In this document: one piece after another, positions 24,901 through 34,940 of the stretch
How positions within the stretch are numbered: position 1 is the first letter of the stretch
Layout of the letters: every line of letters begins with the position of its first letter
DNA from: Ceratobasidium sp. AG-K
Taxonomy: Eukaryota > Basidiomycota > Agaricomycetes > Cantharellales > Ceratobasidiaceae
Reading direction: 5' to 3'
Length of the DNA stretch: 64,000 bases
Assembly: GCA_037039685.1 (NCBI GenBank)
Contig: JAWNGF010000002.1
Span: 1-64,000, forward strand
Notes under the pieces: generated by a model
What the model saw: the letters and a program-made list of their open reading frames with translations, nothing else
Told to the model about the DNA's origin: nothing
Database searches by the model: none
Made by a program: the position numbers and the translations under genes

Positions 24901-25361
24901 CTATGCAACCGTGGTAGGGGCTTTACTCCACTCAGACAAACATAATAAACTGCTTGATGGGCGCCCATCAGTATATGTGCTGCCTTGCCCATAATTTGCG
25001 TGGAAAGCCTCAAATTATTTGCGGCGCAATATTTGATGGCCTTTGAGTCCATCTTCTCGGGCCGTTCGGTTCCCACCCAGGGTCAGCCCCAATGGAGTAG
25101 CGCTCACATACCGTCCAGAGCATGACCGTTCGGCCCAGACCGGGAGTCCTTGGTGGCCTGACTAGACCACAACCCCATAGCGGCGAGGTCTGTGCCTAAT
25201 GATCCGATACATCGCTCCAGCGTTATGCCTAACCCGACCACCTGCTGGTATATATACCGGTTTGGAGAGTCGCTTCGTCTACCATCACTTCAAACAGTCC
25301 GCACTCTGCTGCTAATAGCGCTCTCAATAATCACTCATACTTCATATACTATACGACCAGC
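22000..25361. other. 3.4-kb region without recognised genes
   Basis: Only short open frames. Landmarks: an (AAT)n run near 23,650; palindromic CCAAAATTTGG-type motifs near 23,810 and 23,900; a G-run near 24,733; and a 13-base unit TTGGACACGGAGC repeated twice near 24,340-24,365. A short hydrophobic frame at 22,829-23,023 could be a gene remnant but has no family match. A palindromic TATA (GGTATATATACC) near 25,248 probably belongs to the next gene. Confidence 0.35.
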
Positions 25362-25651
25362 ATGATATTCAGCTCGCTCGTCGTTACCCTTGCTGCTTTG
25401 CCCTTGGCATCTTGGGCAGCACCTATTTTCAATGAAGGGCTTGTCGCTCGCCAGACTCCAGATGGCACACTTGGAAGCGTGAGCAGTGTCCAGAATCTTC
25501 AATAGAGACTCACAACTGAAACCTGCTCGTTTAGTTCTGCGGGGGTATTGTTGGGTTCCCCTGTAATGCAGGCCTAGTATGCAAGCTTGATGGCAACTAC
25601 GCAGATGCAGGCGGGGTGTGTGTCAAGAAAAGACGGGATATCCCCCATTAA
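25362..25651 (+). CDS. Small secreted protein, cysteine-containing (copy 1)
   Basis: Two exons (25362-25478 and 25535-25651) give 77 residues. The signal peptide ends ...ASWAAP. A short acidic pro-region ends in LVARQ, resembling a basic processing site. The mature core follows the pattern FCGGI-GFPCNAGLVCKLDG then YADAGGVCVKK, i.e. four Cys with conserved Gly and Lys. The same gene structure, with the intron just before the CGG motif, occurs in copy 2 at 30,269. Small secreted proteins of this shape are common in agaricomycete genomes and often listed as effector candidates; no function is established here. A TATA box lies about 110 bases upstream. Confidence 0.8.
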
Positions 25652-26013
25652 ATTCACCTAGCTCGGGACGTGAATACTTGAGCTAAAGTTTCCCAGGCTT
25701 GACTAGTAGTTTGTAATTGTTAATAATTTTGGAGTGTAGTCTTTGCAGTAAGGTTGTAGAATGTCGATGCACCCAATTTACTCGCCACCGCGAGTAGGCT
25801 TTGTAACTGTTAGGAGTATGGTGCCGTTACATGTGAATCGGCGAAGTTTTATAAGCGTGCGTTCCAGTCTGTTGACGAAAGAAATATGTGTGGATTTTCC
25901 CGAGGATTTCGTCATCAAAAAGAATGAAATACTTGGTTGGGTTACACGGGTTATATTCATTCACTGTAACCCCTAAATGGGAATGTATGCGTTAACGAGC
26001 AATGAAAAGATGG
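25652..26013. other. 3' flank of small secreted protein copy 1
   Basis: AT-rich sequence without a gene, ending at the target site of the LINE. Confidence 0.35.
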
Positions 26014-26026
26014 CACGTGATTACAA
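26014..26026. repeat. LINE target-site duplication, left copy
   Basis: CACGTGATTACAA here is repeated exactly at 29513-29525 on the other side of the LINE, giving a 13-bp duplication. Confidence 0.92.
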
Positions 26027-29000
26027 ATTTTTTTTTTTTTTTTTTTTTTTTTGAATACTATTTATAAGGCGGCCTCCTACGAGGGAGACACCGCACCAAA
26101 GCCAAACACAAAGTACAACCCAGGCGTAGGAAAACAGCACACAGGAGAAAGGGAAAGAAAGAGGGGTACAAGCGGAACGTAACAAGGTAAGGTAATGAGC
26201 GCGTAACAACTAAATGTCAACCCTCTCCGAAGCCAGAAACCCCAGAGCCACTTTGAGACCTGCAGACTTTGAGAAGATATACGACATATTCAAGGACCAG
26301 CTGGTGCTCCTCAGAAGCCGTCTCCCTCGGTTGTGTTTGGGACACTCCTGGAAAATGTGGGGGACGGTTTGAGAAGAGGCGCCACAAGGGCAAGCAGGTG
26401 ATGGGATAGATCCGATGCGTGCAAGGAATGAGGCATGCCGTCCATGACCGGTGATGGCCCGGATCAGCTGTGTATGAATGCCCCTTCGATGCCCCGGCCT
26501 GGCGTGGATGGGGTGTAGTTTGAGTCTAGGCGGAAAGGCTAGACCTTGCGTCGCCAATGATGTAGGATTAGACTTTTTGAACTGCCCCCAATCGGAGTTC
26601 CAATCCCGCAGGAGCCGCTCACGTGCATGGTGTTTAATGTAGTCGCTGGACCTGTTGAAGCGCAAAGTCGGGGTCATCTTCGCCGCCTTCTTAGCCAGCC
26701 TGTCCGCCCATTCATTCCCAAAGACTCCTTCGTGCGAGGGGACCCATGATAACTCGATATTCGCATCCGCATGGAGCGGGAGAAAGTCGAGCAGGGCGCG
26801 CCTGGACGAGTCCAAGGCTGACAACGCACCCTTAGGATCCCTTGACAAAAGAGCTTGGAGGAGGGAAGTGTTGTCGCATAGAATGTGAATGTGTTGGTCG
26901 TCATTCTCGTGCATGACCCGTAAGGCGTGAAGAAGCCCTAGGGAAAGCGCCCAGGCCTCCCCGTCGTAACTGGTCACCCTACGTCCAAGACCACCACTGT
27001 CCGAAGAAACTTCTCGCCCATTTCTGAGCAAGACCCAGCTCCATCCGGTATTGCGGCCCGTGTCGTTCGCAAAGTGAGAGCCATCTGTATACAGTTCCAA
27101 AGTGTTGCCAGCCCAATCACGTGCTAGGCGACGCTTCAGAACCGTGGTGTAGGCTTTCCTTTCCGAAGGCATGCCCGCAACCCCAGGAAGGTTGACTAGG
27201 ACCCTATCTCCAAAACGGTTGAGGCCTTCCCACGGCATTGTTAGGTAAGGTACGCGTTGCTCAGCTTCAGGGTGGGTGAAACTGGCGATGTGATTGATGG
27301 GTGACCGTGCCAACGGGTGCGAAACCAAGGGTGAGGAGGTCTTGAAGTCTTGAGGTAAACGACGAGCAACATGAGATGACGAGGGTAGCGAGAGGACCTT
27401 GGCGGCATAGCCAGCCGCAGCTCTGCTAATGCGATGATGAATGGGCGGTAAAGCAGCAATATGTTGAAGAGGCGCGGTGGGGGCGGTGCGAAAGGACCCC
27501 ATGACCCAGCGACAGGCTTCATTCTGGACCGTCTGCAGTATCTTGCAAAGTGACTTTGCGTTCCGGTTCCTGATCCACAACAAAGAACCATAAGTAAGAA
27601 TAGGCATAACACAAGTGTTAACGAGAGTGCGGGCATGACAAACTGATAAGCCTCTAACTGTATTACCCAGCATGCGCATCCCTCCCAGGATGGACTTCGC
27701 ACGCGTGGACAGCCGGGTCACATGTTTTTTGAAGTCAAGGCGGTGGTCTAGGAAAAAACCCAGCCAACGGACACAATCCTTGGGGTGCAGGATATCTTTG
27801 GCACGGGGCCCAAGCCTGACCGCCAAGTTGGTCGCCATGTCCTTTGGGCTTTTGGCAAAATGAATGAGTTCAGTTTTGTCCGTTTCAGCCGATAGACTGA
27901 AGTCCTTTAAGCCGTCCTGGACGCAACCAATATCGTGGGCGAGATCCTCAACCCTGATGTCCTGAGTGGACCCTATACAACTAATGAGAAGGTCGTCAAT
28001 ATAGGCGCGTATGGAAACGCCGTCCACCTGTGAGAGGTGATCGATGAGTGGGGAAGTGTAAATGGAAGAAACAATAGGAGAGATAGGGGACCCTTGCGGG
28101 ACGCCACGATTACCGAGAGTAAAAAAGGAGAGTACGTCACCGTTGAGCCGAAATGCGGCGGTGCGATCTGATAAGAACGATCGCAGCCAATCGCAGACTC
28201 CAACGGGAAAACCAAACCGAGAACAAATCTTGACGAGGGTGGAATGATCGATGTTATTGAAGTAACCGGAAATATCCATCAAAGCAACAGACATTCCCTT
28301 CTTGCGTTCGTGAGTAGCGTGGATATCGTGAATGAGCGACAATCCGGCGTCCAGGCACGAGGACTTGTCACGCCCTCCAAATTGATCGGGCGGTATGAGG
28401 CCATGTTTGCCAGCGAGCGCTGACATCCGAGTAGCCACTATCCGCTCAAATAACTTGGAGGTCGTCTCGAGTAGTGAAATAGGACGATAGGACTTGGGTG
28501 CCGCCCAATCGTATCGATTGGGTTTGGGTATGGGGGCAATGATAGCCGAGCGGAAACACTTGGGATGGAAACCATTAGTAATGAAAGAATTGAAAAGTTT
28601 AACGAACGTGTCAGGGGTGGCTTCAAATGCCCATTTGAGGGACTTATAATTAGTGCCAAATGCCCCGGGTGCAGATTTATTATGGCATTGTGAAAGATTG
28701 TCCCTAATTTCACCGGCAGAGATGCGCGGGAAGGGGAGAGTGGGGCGCTGTGGGAGCGCGTCAACGATTTTGGAGGAGACTTGAATGTTGGTGTTGGGAA
28801 AGAAAGTCTTTTCAAACAACTCTGCCTTTTGTTCATCGTTGACCGCAATACCGCCCGCATGTCGGAGGGATGGTATATTGTAGGACTTGCGGCCTCGGTA
28901 CCACTGATTGATGGACCATATGTTTTCAGAGTTGGCGGTGGCGCAGATCTTGTTGAAGAAATCTCGCTTGGCGGTCTTGATGGTGTACCATAGGTGGGTG

Positions 29001-29512
29001 GAGGCCTCCTTGGTGTCTGCAAGTGGTGCGTCATTTCAACGGAGTCTAACGACGTTAGCTAGCGCGTCATCGCATGATTCATTCCACCAAGGGGCCCGGG
29101 CCTTCCGCTCCCTGACCACTATCTTTTCCATGGTGAGCTCGGTGGCTCGGTTCATCGATTCCAGCAGTCGTAGCGCCGTATTTTCAATATCTTCCAAGGT
29201 GTCGAAGAGAATAGGTGACTCATCCATCAGGGCTTTGTAGGCCAAGACCCACTCCTTCCTTTTGGACTCGTCGGTATGGTAGATGGTTCTGGATTTCGAA
29301 GGAATGTTGGGACCCAGTGCTGAGATGTCGAACGAAATGCCGGCATGATCTGAGCCAAGGCCCAGGCCAAAGTCTGCATCCCAGTTCGAGACCAGGTCAT
29401 GTGAGTTGAGGTAAGCATTGGAAATTGTGTAGTCGAGGATGGATTTGGAATCCTTCCCCTCCCTCGTGTGAGTCGTGAGGTCGTTATGGATGACTGAGTC
29501 GGTGTCGTGAAT
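26027..29512 (-). mobile_element. 5'-truncated non-LTR retrotransposon (LINE)
   Basis: An element read on the minus strand, about 3.49 kb long. Its 3' end is a run of 25 A (seen as T at 26,028-26,052), and exact 13-bp target duplications flank it. The 5' end at 29,512 falls inside the endonuclease domain, so the copy is 5'-truncated, the usual result of incomplete target-primed reverse transcription. The poly(A) is clean and both duplications are identical, which suggests a fairly recent insertion. It landed two bases beyond the stop codon of a short minus-strand frame (29,528-29,662) and between two paralogous secreted-protein genes. Confidence 0.93.
26210..29512 (-). pseudogene. LINE ORF2-type polyprotein: endonuclease (partial), reverse transcriptase, RNase H
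   Basis: One reading frame spans 29,512 to 26,210, broken by a single TGA at about 29,036-29,038. The part before it holds the C-terminal end of an APE-type endonuclease, with its SDHAGISFD motif. The following 869-codon open stretch contains the reverse transcriptase: VALMDISGYFNNIDH (motif A, about residue 182), NRGVPQGSPISPIVSS (B) and AYIDDLL (C, about 273). RNase H follows: ELYTDGS, YDGEAWALSLGL, ILCDNTSLL and GNEWADRLAKK, so all four acidic residues remain. A Cys/His cluster (CPCGAS...HIFQECPKH) lies near the C-terminus. Apart from the 5' loss and one stop, the protein is well preserved. Confidence 0.9.
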
Positions 29513-29525
29513 CACGTGATTACAA
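29513..29525. repeat. LINE target-site duplication, right copy
   Basis: Exact copy of CACGTGATTACAA from 26014-26026. Confidence 0.92.
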
Positions 29526-29527
29526 TA

Positions 29528-29662
29528 TCAGCCGGCAATCAAACCAGCTTGAAGGTGGCTAGGTTCGAGAATATCAAGTTCTGTGCCTTGTTGACCGTCG
29601 ATATCACCGAAATAGAGTTTGCTGTTACCGGTAGCGTCATGATATATTAGGCCGCTCTGCAC
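29528..29662 (-). pseudogene. Orphan last exon of an unrecognised gene
   Basis: After a good acceptor (TTGTTTAG at about 29,670-29,663) the minus strand encodes about 44 residues including GLIYHDATGNSKLYFGDIDG and DILEPSHLQ, then stops at 29,530-29,528. Composition and the splice site look like real coding sequence, but I cannot find an upstream exon in a compatible frame. It may be the tail of a lost gene. No family recognised. Confidence 0.3.
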
Positions 29663-30268
29663 CTAAACAAGAGAGGATCCTTAGGGTGATTAGTAAAAGT
29701 AGATTGTTCCAGAGTCATACCTCTGCTCCAAGAGAGCACCTGGCTGCCGGATAAATGGCACGGGGTTAACTTGGTGCCTTGATGGATCGTCCTGTTCCCC
29801 GTCCCCTAATCGGCCTTGGGCTTGGCATTGATCAGAGCGCGCATTGCTATTGTTACTCAAGGAGGACTCTTACCCCATTGGGATAAACATAGCTAACCAG
29901 CCAATGGGCCCACATTGATACAGCTATTATCTTGCCTACAATCCACCTCTGGACGCCAAATTTATCCGTATCACGACGATCAGCATGCTGCAACCCCGCA
30001 TTTCCGAGTGAATCGGCCCTGCGCAGGGTTGATTCTAACCAAGCGCTGCTCAGAACCATTTTGTGGACATTCTGACATAAATCAAAAGAATTTTGTGACT
30101 CGACCGGGTTTCGATCGTGATGGTGGGGGTTTTGTTTGGTGTTGCATCATCACATACCGGAATCCCCACTCAAACCGGGCCGTCTATCGCGTATAAAGCC
30201 TAAGCATCGCTCACCTCACCGTCACCCGCCCAAATACTCCGCACTCCGTCACGTACACTCTGATTACG
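29663..30268. other. Upstream region of small secreted protein copy 2
   Basis: No supportable gene. Contains the probable promoter of the gene at 30,269, with TATAAA near 30,192. Confidence 0.35.
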
Positions 30269-30537
30269 ATGAAGTTCATTACTTTTGCCACTACCATTAT
30301 TGCTTTACCTCTGGCTACTTGGGCAGCGCCTGCTTCCAATGCTGAGCTGGCTGTTCGCCAGTACAGTGACGAAGGTGGTGTGAGTAAACTCGAACGAGCC
30401 ATGCAGTCAAATTCCGCAATTAACCTTTTGCTTTTTAGTTTTGTGGAGGCATCGGTGCAATCCAATGCAAGAAGGGTCTTGCATGCAAAATCGACGGAAC
30501 CTATCCGGATGCTGGTGGCATTTGTGTCAAGAAATGA
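30269..30537 (+). CDS. Small secreted protein, cysteine-containing (copy 2)
   Basis: Two exons (30269-30379 and 30439-30537) give 69 residues with the same architecture as the gene at 25,362: a signal peptide ending ATWAAP, a pro-region ending LAVRQ, an intron at the equivalent place, and a core FCGGI-GAIQCKKGLACKIDG then YPDAGGICVKK with four Cys. It ends directly after KK, whereas copy 1 has a short extension (RRDIPH). The two genes are 4.6 kb apart with a LINE between them, so they are a local duplication later separated by the insertion. Likely secreted; function unknown. Confidence 0.8.
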
Positions 30538-31160
30538 CAGTAGGGGCCTCAAATGGGTCTCAAAACCAAATTATCCAGAAGTGCCTTGGGATGAGAAGTT
30601 TTTGAGGCTAGGCAATATATCACAATTTTCAGAGGTTGGTATATTGGGGTTTAAGCCTAAATCATATTCGTCTCAACCCTCGCCATAACGGCGCGGCCGC
30701 AGTCGCATGTGAGGAGTCTTGTGATAGGCCATGGTAAAATCGAGTGTTAAAGGCTTAAAAAGCCATCTCCGATTAGACGGATTTGGCTGATTGAATATTA
30801 GCGGTTGAACCTTGAATAGTCTGTGAAATAGCGACAGAGACCTATCGCATATAGCAGGGGTACCGGAGTTCATTCTCCGGCTGTGATGACGGGAGAAATT
30901 TTATTCGTCTCATTTATACGATTTTGGGGTTGTGCGACGGGGTTTGTGTAGTAGCGTGGCTAATCCTGAGCCCGGGTGGCTCGGCGCTTGTCAACCCTCA
31001 CGTGACCGAAACGCTAAAACGGCTATTCTTCTGCGCTTGCTTATACCGTTAGGCTCGTTCTCTGATTTTTGAAATGTCTCAAGCTTCAAACCCCAGGAAA
31101 AATCTGGCCTCCCAGCTCGGTTACCCATGACAAACCGCAGTTTGGCGATGCCTTATCACC
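30538..31160. other. Intergenic, no gene recognised
   Basis: Nothing supportable. Sequence similarity to the second MBL duplication unit starts at about 31,161. Confidence 0.35.
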
Positions 31161-31712
31161 GTCAGGGCTCTTCCACCCAGGAATTACAAATTCGTGAGTA
31201 GGTGCAGCGCAGCCGAGCACCAGCGTCCAGTCGCTTGGGCAGAGCTTGCTGTAGGCGTACGACGCTCAAATTCACTGGGGTCTCGGGCCGAAGGAACTCG
31301 CTGATTAGGCTTCTCCAGTGGAGAAATTGGTAAGGTAGAACGCGTTTAACTTGGGTTTGGGGGTAATCGCATAATTTCAGGCTATTATCTGACTCATCGA
31401 CTGAGTCGCGACTCCTTTGGCTTACACATGGAGGGGTATGATGACTGAAACATGATGCCGTGAGCCATTTCCTGATGGATAAAAGCCACCTGCGGAGAGC
31501 GGGAGAGGACGTAGCTCCCGTTCTGGAAGTTAACTCCCTACCTTGTCCGTCGCCAACAAGTGTGCATATCTCCCATATATTCCCGCAAGCTCTAGCACCG
31601 TTTCTGTCAGGTCAGTGCAACTTACTTTCCTACGGGTGTGTCTACGTACCCCATTCGTCCGGTCTAACTAACAGTGTGTAACAGCCTAACTATGTCACCC
31701 GAAGCTTTAGCC

Positions 31713-32513
31713 ATGGCTCCTGCCAGTTTCACAAGCAAAGTAAATATGACACTGATTGGCACAGCAACCGTCATTATTAGTATCGACGGTGTAAACCTTC
31801 TCACCGATCCGGCGTTTGACAAGGCGGGTACAGAGTACGATGTAGGGGTAACCACCCTTAAAAGCATTACCGGCCCGGCACTCGAGCTGCGCGAGCTACC
31901 CACCATCGATGCTGTCCTACTCAGCCACGAAGACCACCCTGACAACCTCGACACCGCCGGAAGGACCCTGCTTGAAGGCAGGACTGTTGTTACCACCGTC
32001 GATGGCGCCGGCAAACTCAAGCCAAGACCTTCGGTGCACGCCGTTCGTCCCTGGGAGTCCATCTCCCTCAAGCTCGGAGGCAAGGACTTCAAGATTACTG
32101 GTACTCCTTGCCAACACCTTCCCGGCGGAGAGGTGACCGGCTTCATCCTCGAGACTCCCTCGTTTGGCACCAGCGCTGACGGTTTGCCTAATGCGATCTA
32201 CATCTCTGGCGATACGGTATACCTGGACGAGTTGGTGGAGATGCGCAAAAGGTACCATATTGCTCTCGCTATCCTCAACCTTGGAGGCGTCATGGTCCCG
32301 GGTCCCGACGGACCTCTCCAAATCACTTTCGATGCCAAGTCAGCTGCTAGACTTGCTCGGGAGATCGGAGCAGATATAGTAGTCCCAATTCATTATGACT
32401 CATGGGAACACTTTGTCGAGTCGGGCGATGAGGCGGCCAAAGTGTTTGAGACGGAAGGGCTGAAGGAAAAGGTTATTTGGTTGGCTCCCGGCGTGGCCAA
32501 GTCGATTTTGTGA
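31713..32513 (+). CDS. MBL-fold metallo-hydrolase (copy 1)
   Basis: An intronless gene of 266 residues in the metallo-beta-lactamase fold, of the UlaG-like / small-molecule hydrolase type. Landmarks: LIGTATVIISIDGVNLLTDP at the N-terminus, the metal-site loop LLSHEDHPDNLD at about residue 75, TPCQHLPGGEVTGF, YISGDTVY, and IVVPIHYDSWEHF near the C-terminus. The metal motif is HEDHPDN, not canonical HxHxDH, so the second His is Asp. An upstream in-frame ATG exists at 31692. I use 31713 because it matches the start of the tandem copy and gives an equal length. No signal peptide; substrate unknown. Confidence 0.85.
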   Translation: MAPASFTSKVNMTLIGTATVIISIDGVNLLTDPAFDKAGTEYDVGVTTLKSITGPALELRELPTIDAVLLSHEDHPDNLDTAGRTLLEGRTVVTTVDGAGKLKPRPSVHAVRPWESISLKLGGKDFKITGTPCQHLPGGEVTGFILETPSFGTSADGLPNAIYISGDTVYLDELVEMRKRYHIALAILNLGGVMVPGPDGPLQITFDAKSAARLAREIGADIVVPIHYDSWEHFVESGDEAAKVFETEGLKEKVIWLAPGVAKSIL

Positions 32514-32929
32514 TGCGATTTTTAGCCGTATATGTGTCTATGAATGCCTAAGTATCCCTGAGTCTAGAGAATATAGCCGCGTGCTGTTCACAGCTTGAGG
32601 CACCTGTTAGTGTGGTATGCGTCGCTTATATAGATATGACAAATCTGGAAGTCGCAATTGAATCTTTCGTAGTCAAAACACGAACGTGAGCTGCTTTAAC
32701 CTACACAAATTATTTAACTCTGCGTAAATGGCCCCCTCTCCGAGTGGAAGACAACGAATGGTGGTTCATAGAATATGCACATACAGGTCGAAAAAATGGT
32801 AGCTATGCGTTACGCCACAACCATATAAGGTCTTCAATGTACGGTACATTTCTTGCACCAGGGTCAAGAACAGGCACTGAAAATACTGAGAAACAGAGCG
32901 GTTAGGAAGTAGTAGTGTAATATAAAAAT

Positions 32930-32965
32930 ATACGGCCCCTCATGTCTCCTTCGTGTGTCAATTGT
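32930..32965 (-). pseudogene. Orphan 3' end of the proline-rich membrane-protein gene
   Basis: On the minus strand this reads DTRRRHEGP, matching the C-terminus DTRRRRERP of the gene at 34,910. The stop codon has changed and no upstream coding sequence is present. It marks the outer edge of the tandem duplication. Confidence 0.65.
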
Positions 32966-33135
32966 CCTTAGTCGCGGTCCGCCTGACTAGCACAATATAG
33001 GGTTCTACTCGTGAAATTAAGTTGATCCCCAACCCCATAGTATAATTCGCTCACAAATGCATTGAAACTGACGTCTGACACCGCTGGACATGTGCGTTCT
33101 CCCATGACACACTAGGATTTGGTCATGTTTCGACT

Positions 33136-34940
33136 CTCAGGGCTCGCCTAGCCAGGAATAACAAATTCGTGCTCATACAGAGAGCTTATTTTGGAACGAC
33201 TTGTAGCATCTCGTCGCCTGGGTACAGATAAATATATGGCTTCGACTCAGAATAATTATGCATCTTTGGTGCTGGTAGAATCCCCAGACGGCGCTCCTTG
33301 GCTAGAAATTCGTGGGGTGTAACCAGAGCTAGCTTCGTTTGATTTATAACTCCAGGTCATTGTCCGAGTTGCCATTTGAACCACGAATCTCTTGGCTTAC
33401 ACATGCAGAGACATGACGAATGAGGGATCTTCCCGTGAGCTGCTTCGCCGCATATAAAGGGCACCTCCCAGGAGCGATGGACAGCCCAGTTCCCGGATCC
33501 TTCCCCCGCCGCCAACTCCAGAGAACCCCTTCCTTCAATAGATACGCATTCATCGCGCAAGCTCTTCCGGATTCAAAGCACTTTTTCCGAGGTTCGTTTC
33601 GTATAACTTCCTCCAAGTATTTATTCCTTCCATAGCGAACCTAACCAGTCGCATATAGTCTAATACAAACAGCCAAACCACATTATCAAAGCCTCTACCA
33701 TGGCCCCTGCCGGTTTCGAGAGCAAAGTGAACATTACGTTCATCGGGACGGCAACTTCCATCATTAATATCGATGGCGTGAACCTTCTCACCGATCCGGC
33801 CTTTGACAAGGCAGGTACCGAGTACGATATGGGTTTCATTATCCTCAAAAGCACCAGTGGCCCCGCGCTTGAGGCCAACCAGCTTCCGACTATCGATGCT
33901 GTCTTGCTCAGTCATGAAGACCACCCTGACAACCTCGATACGGCTGGGCGGGCCCTCCTTGAAGGAAAGATCGTCCTCACTACCGTCGATGGCGCCAACA
34001 AACTCAAGCCGAACCCCATGACCCATGCGCTTCTTCCCTGGGAGACTCTGTCCCTCAAGCTGGGCGGCAAGGACTTCAAGATTACTGGTACTCCTTGCCA
34101 GCACCTTCCCGGCGGAGAGGTGACTGGCTTCATCCTTGAGACTCCCTCTTTTGGCACCAGCGCCGACGGTTTGCCCAATGTGATCTACATCTCTGGCGAT
34201 ACGGTATACCTGGACGAGCTGGTGGAGATGCGCAAAAGGTACCATATTGCTCTCGCTATCCTCAATCTGGGAAATGTCCTGGTTCCGGGTCCCGACGGAC
34301 CTCTCCAAATCACTTTCGATGCCAAGTCAGCAGCCAGGCTTGCTCGCGATATTGGAGCGGATGTGGTCGTCCCGATGCATTACGACTCATGGGAGCATTT
34401 CGTCGAGCCGAGCAACGAGGCTGCCAAGGTCTTCGAGGTGGAGGGGCTGAAAGACAAGGTTGTGTGGTTGACGCCTGGTGTGACTAAGCAGATTTTGTGA
34501 TATGGTGCTTGATACTCTCCAACTCGTCGCGCTGCAGATGTTTTCTGAATAAAGGATATGTGGATTTTGTGCTTGACGTGCGAGTTTCCTGCTTGCGCTG
34601 CTTGGAACGGTAGTCGGTTTGCTCTGGACGGAGTGGATATTTGGTGTATCCTCATTCTGAGTCTGGGCCGCGAGTGTACCAATTGAATAGATCCACATCG
34701 CGAAGATAATTCCCGCCCAAGTAAAACACAAGGAATGATATTTCATACAATGTATGCATACAAGGAAATGGTGGCTATGCGTTACGTTACATCCGCAAAA
34801 AGTTCAAAATGTAGCGGTGATATCTGGGTACAAGCGTGTCGAAGAAATTACTAGTAATACAGTAAGATAGAAGGTATGAGAAACTATAAAAACGCACTCT
34901 AGCTCCTATCTACGGCCTCTCGCGTCTCCGTCGTGTATCC
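33136..34940. repeat. Tandem duplication, unit 2 (MBL hydrolase plus flanks)
   Basis: The counterpart of 31,161-32,965. Promoter, complete coding sequence, downstream segment (AATGGTGGCTATGCGTTACG near 34,770) and the end of the neighbouring gene are all represented in the same order. Confidence 0.7.
33700..34500 (+). CDS. MBL-fold metallo-hydrolase (copy 2)
   Basis: An intronless 266-residue paralogue of the gene at 31,713, equal in length and closely similar throughout: LIGTAT is FIGTAT here, the LLSHEDHPDNLD loop is identical, as are the TPCQHLPGGEVTGFILETPS and YISGDTVYLDELVEMRKRYH blocks. The C-terminal metal-region motif is VVPMHYDSWEHF. The same departure from HxHxDH is kept in both copies, so it is a family property and not decay. 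Differences cluster at the N-terminal third and the last 30 residues. Same orientation as copy 1, 1.2 kb downstream. Function not known. Confidence 0.85.
   Translation: MAPAGFESKVNITFIGTATSIINIDGVNLLTDPAFDKAGTEYDMGFIILKSTSGPALEANQLPTIDAVLLSHEDHPDNLDTAGRALLEGKIVLTTVDGANKLKPNPMTHALLPWETLSLKLGGKDFKITGTPCQHLPGGEVTGFILETPSFGTSADGLPNVIYISGDTVYLDELVEMRKRYHIALAILNLGNVLVPGPDGPLQITFDAKSAARLARDIGADVVVPMHYDSWEHFVEPSNEAAKVFEVEGLKDKVVWLTPGVTKQIL

Larger units (their letters stand above)
31161..32965. repeat. Tandem duplication, unit 1 (MBL hydrolase plus flanks)
   Basis: The unit begins with TCAGGGCTC...CAGGAATTACAAATTCGTG, matched at 33,136-33,171 with few changes. It continues through the hydrolase gene and a matching AATGGTAGCTATGCGTTACG segment at about 32,793, and ends in a stretch equivalent to the 3' coding end of the membrane-protein gene at 34,910. 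Boundaries are approximate because flanks have diverged. Confidence 0.7.
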
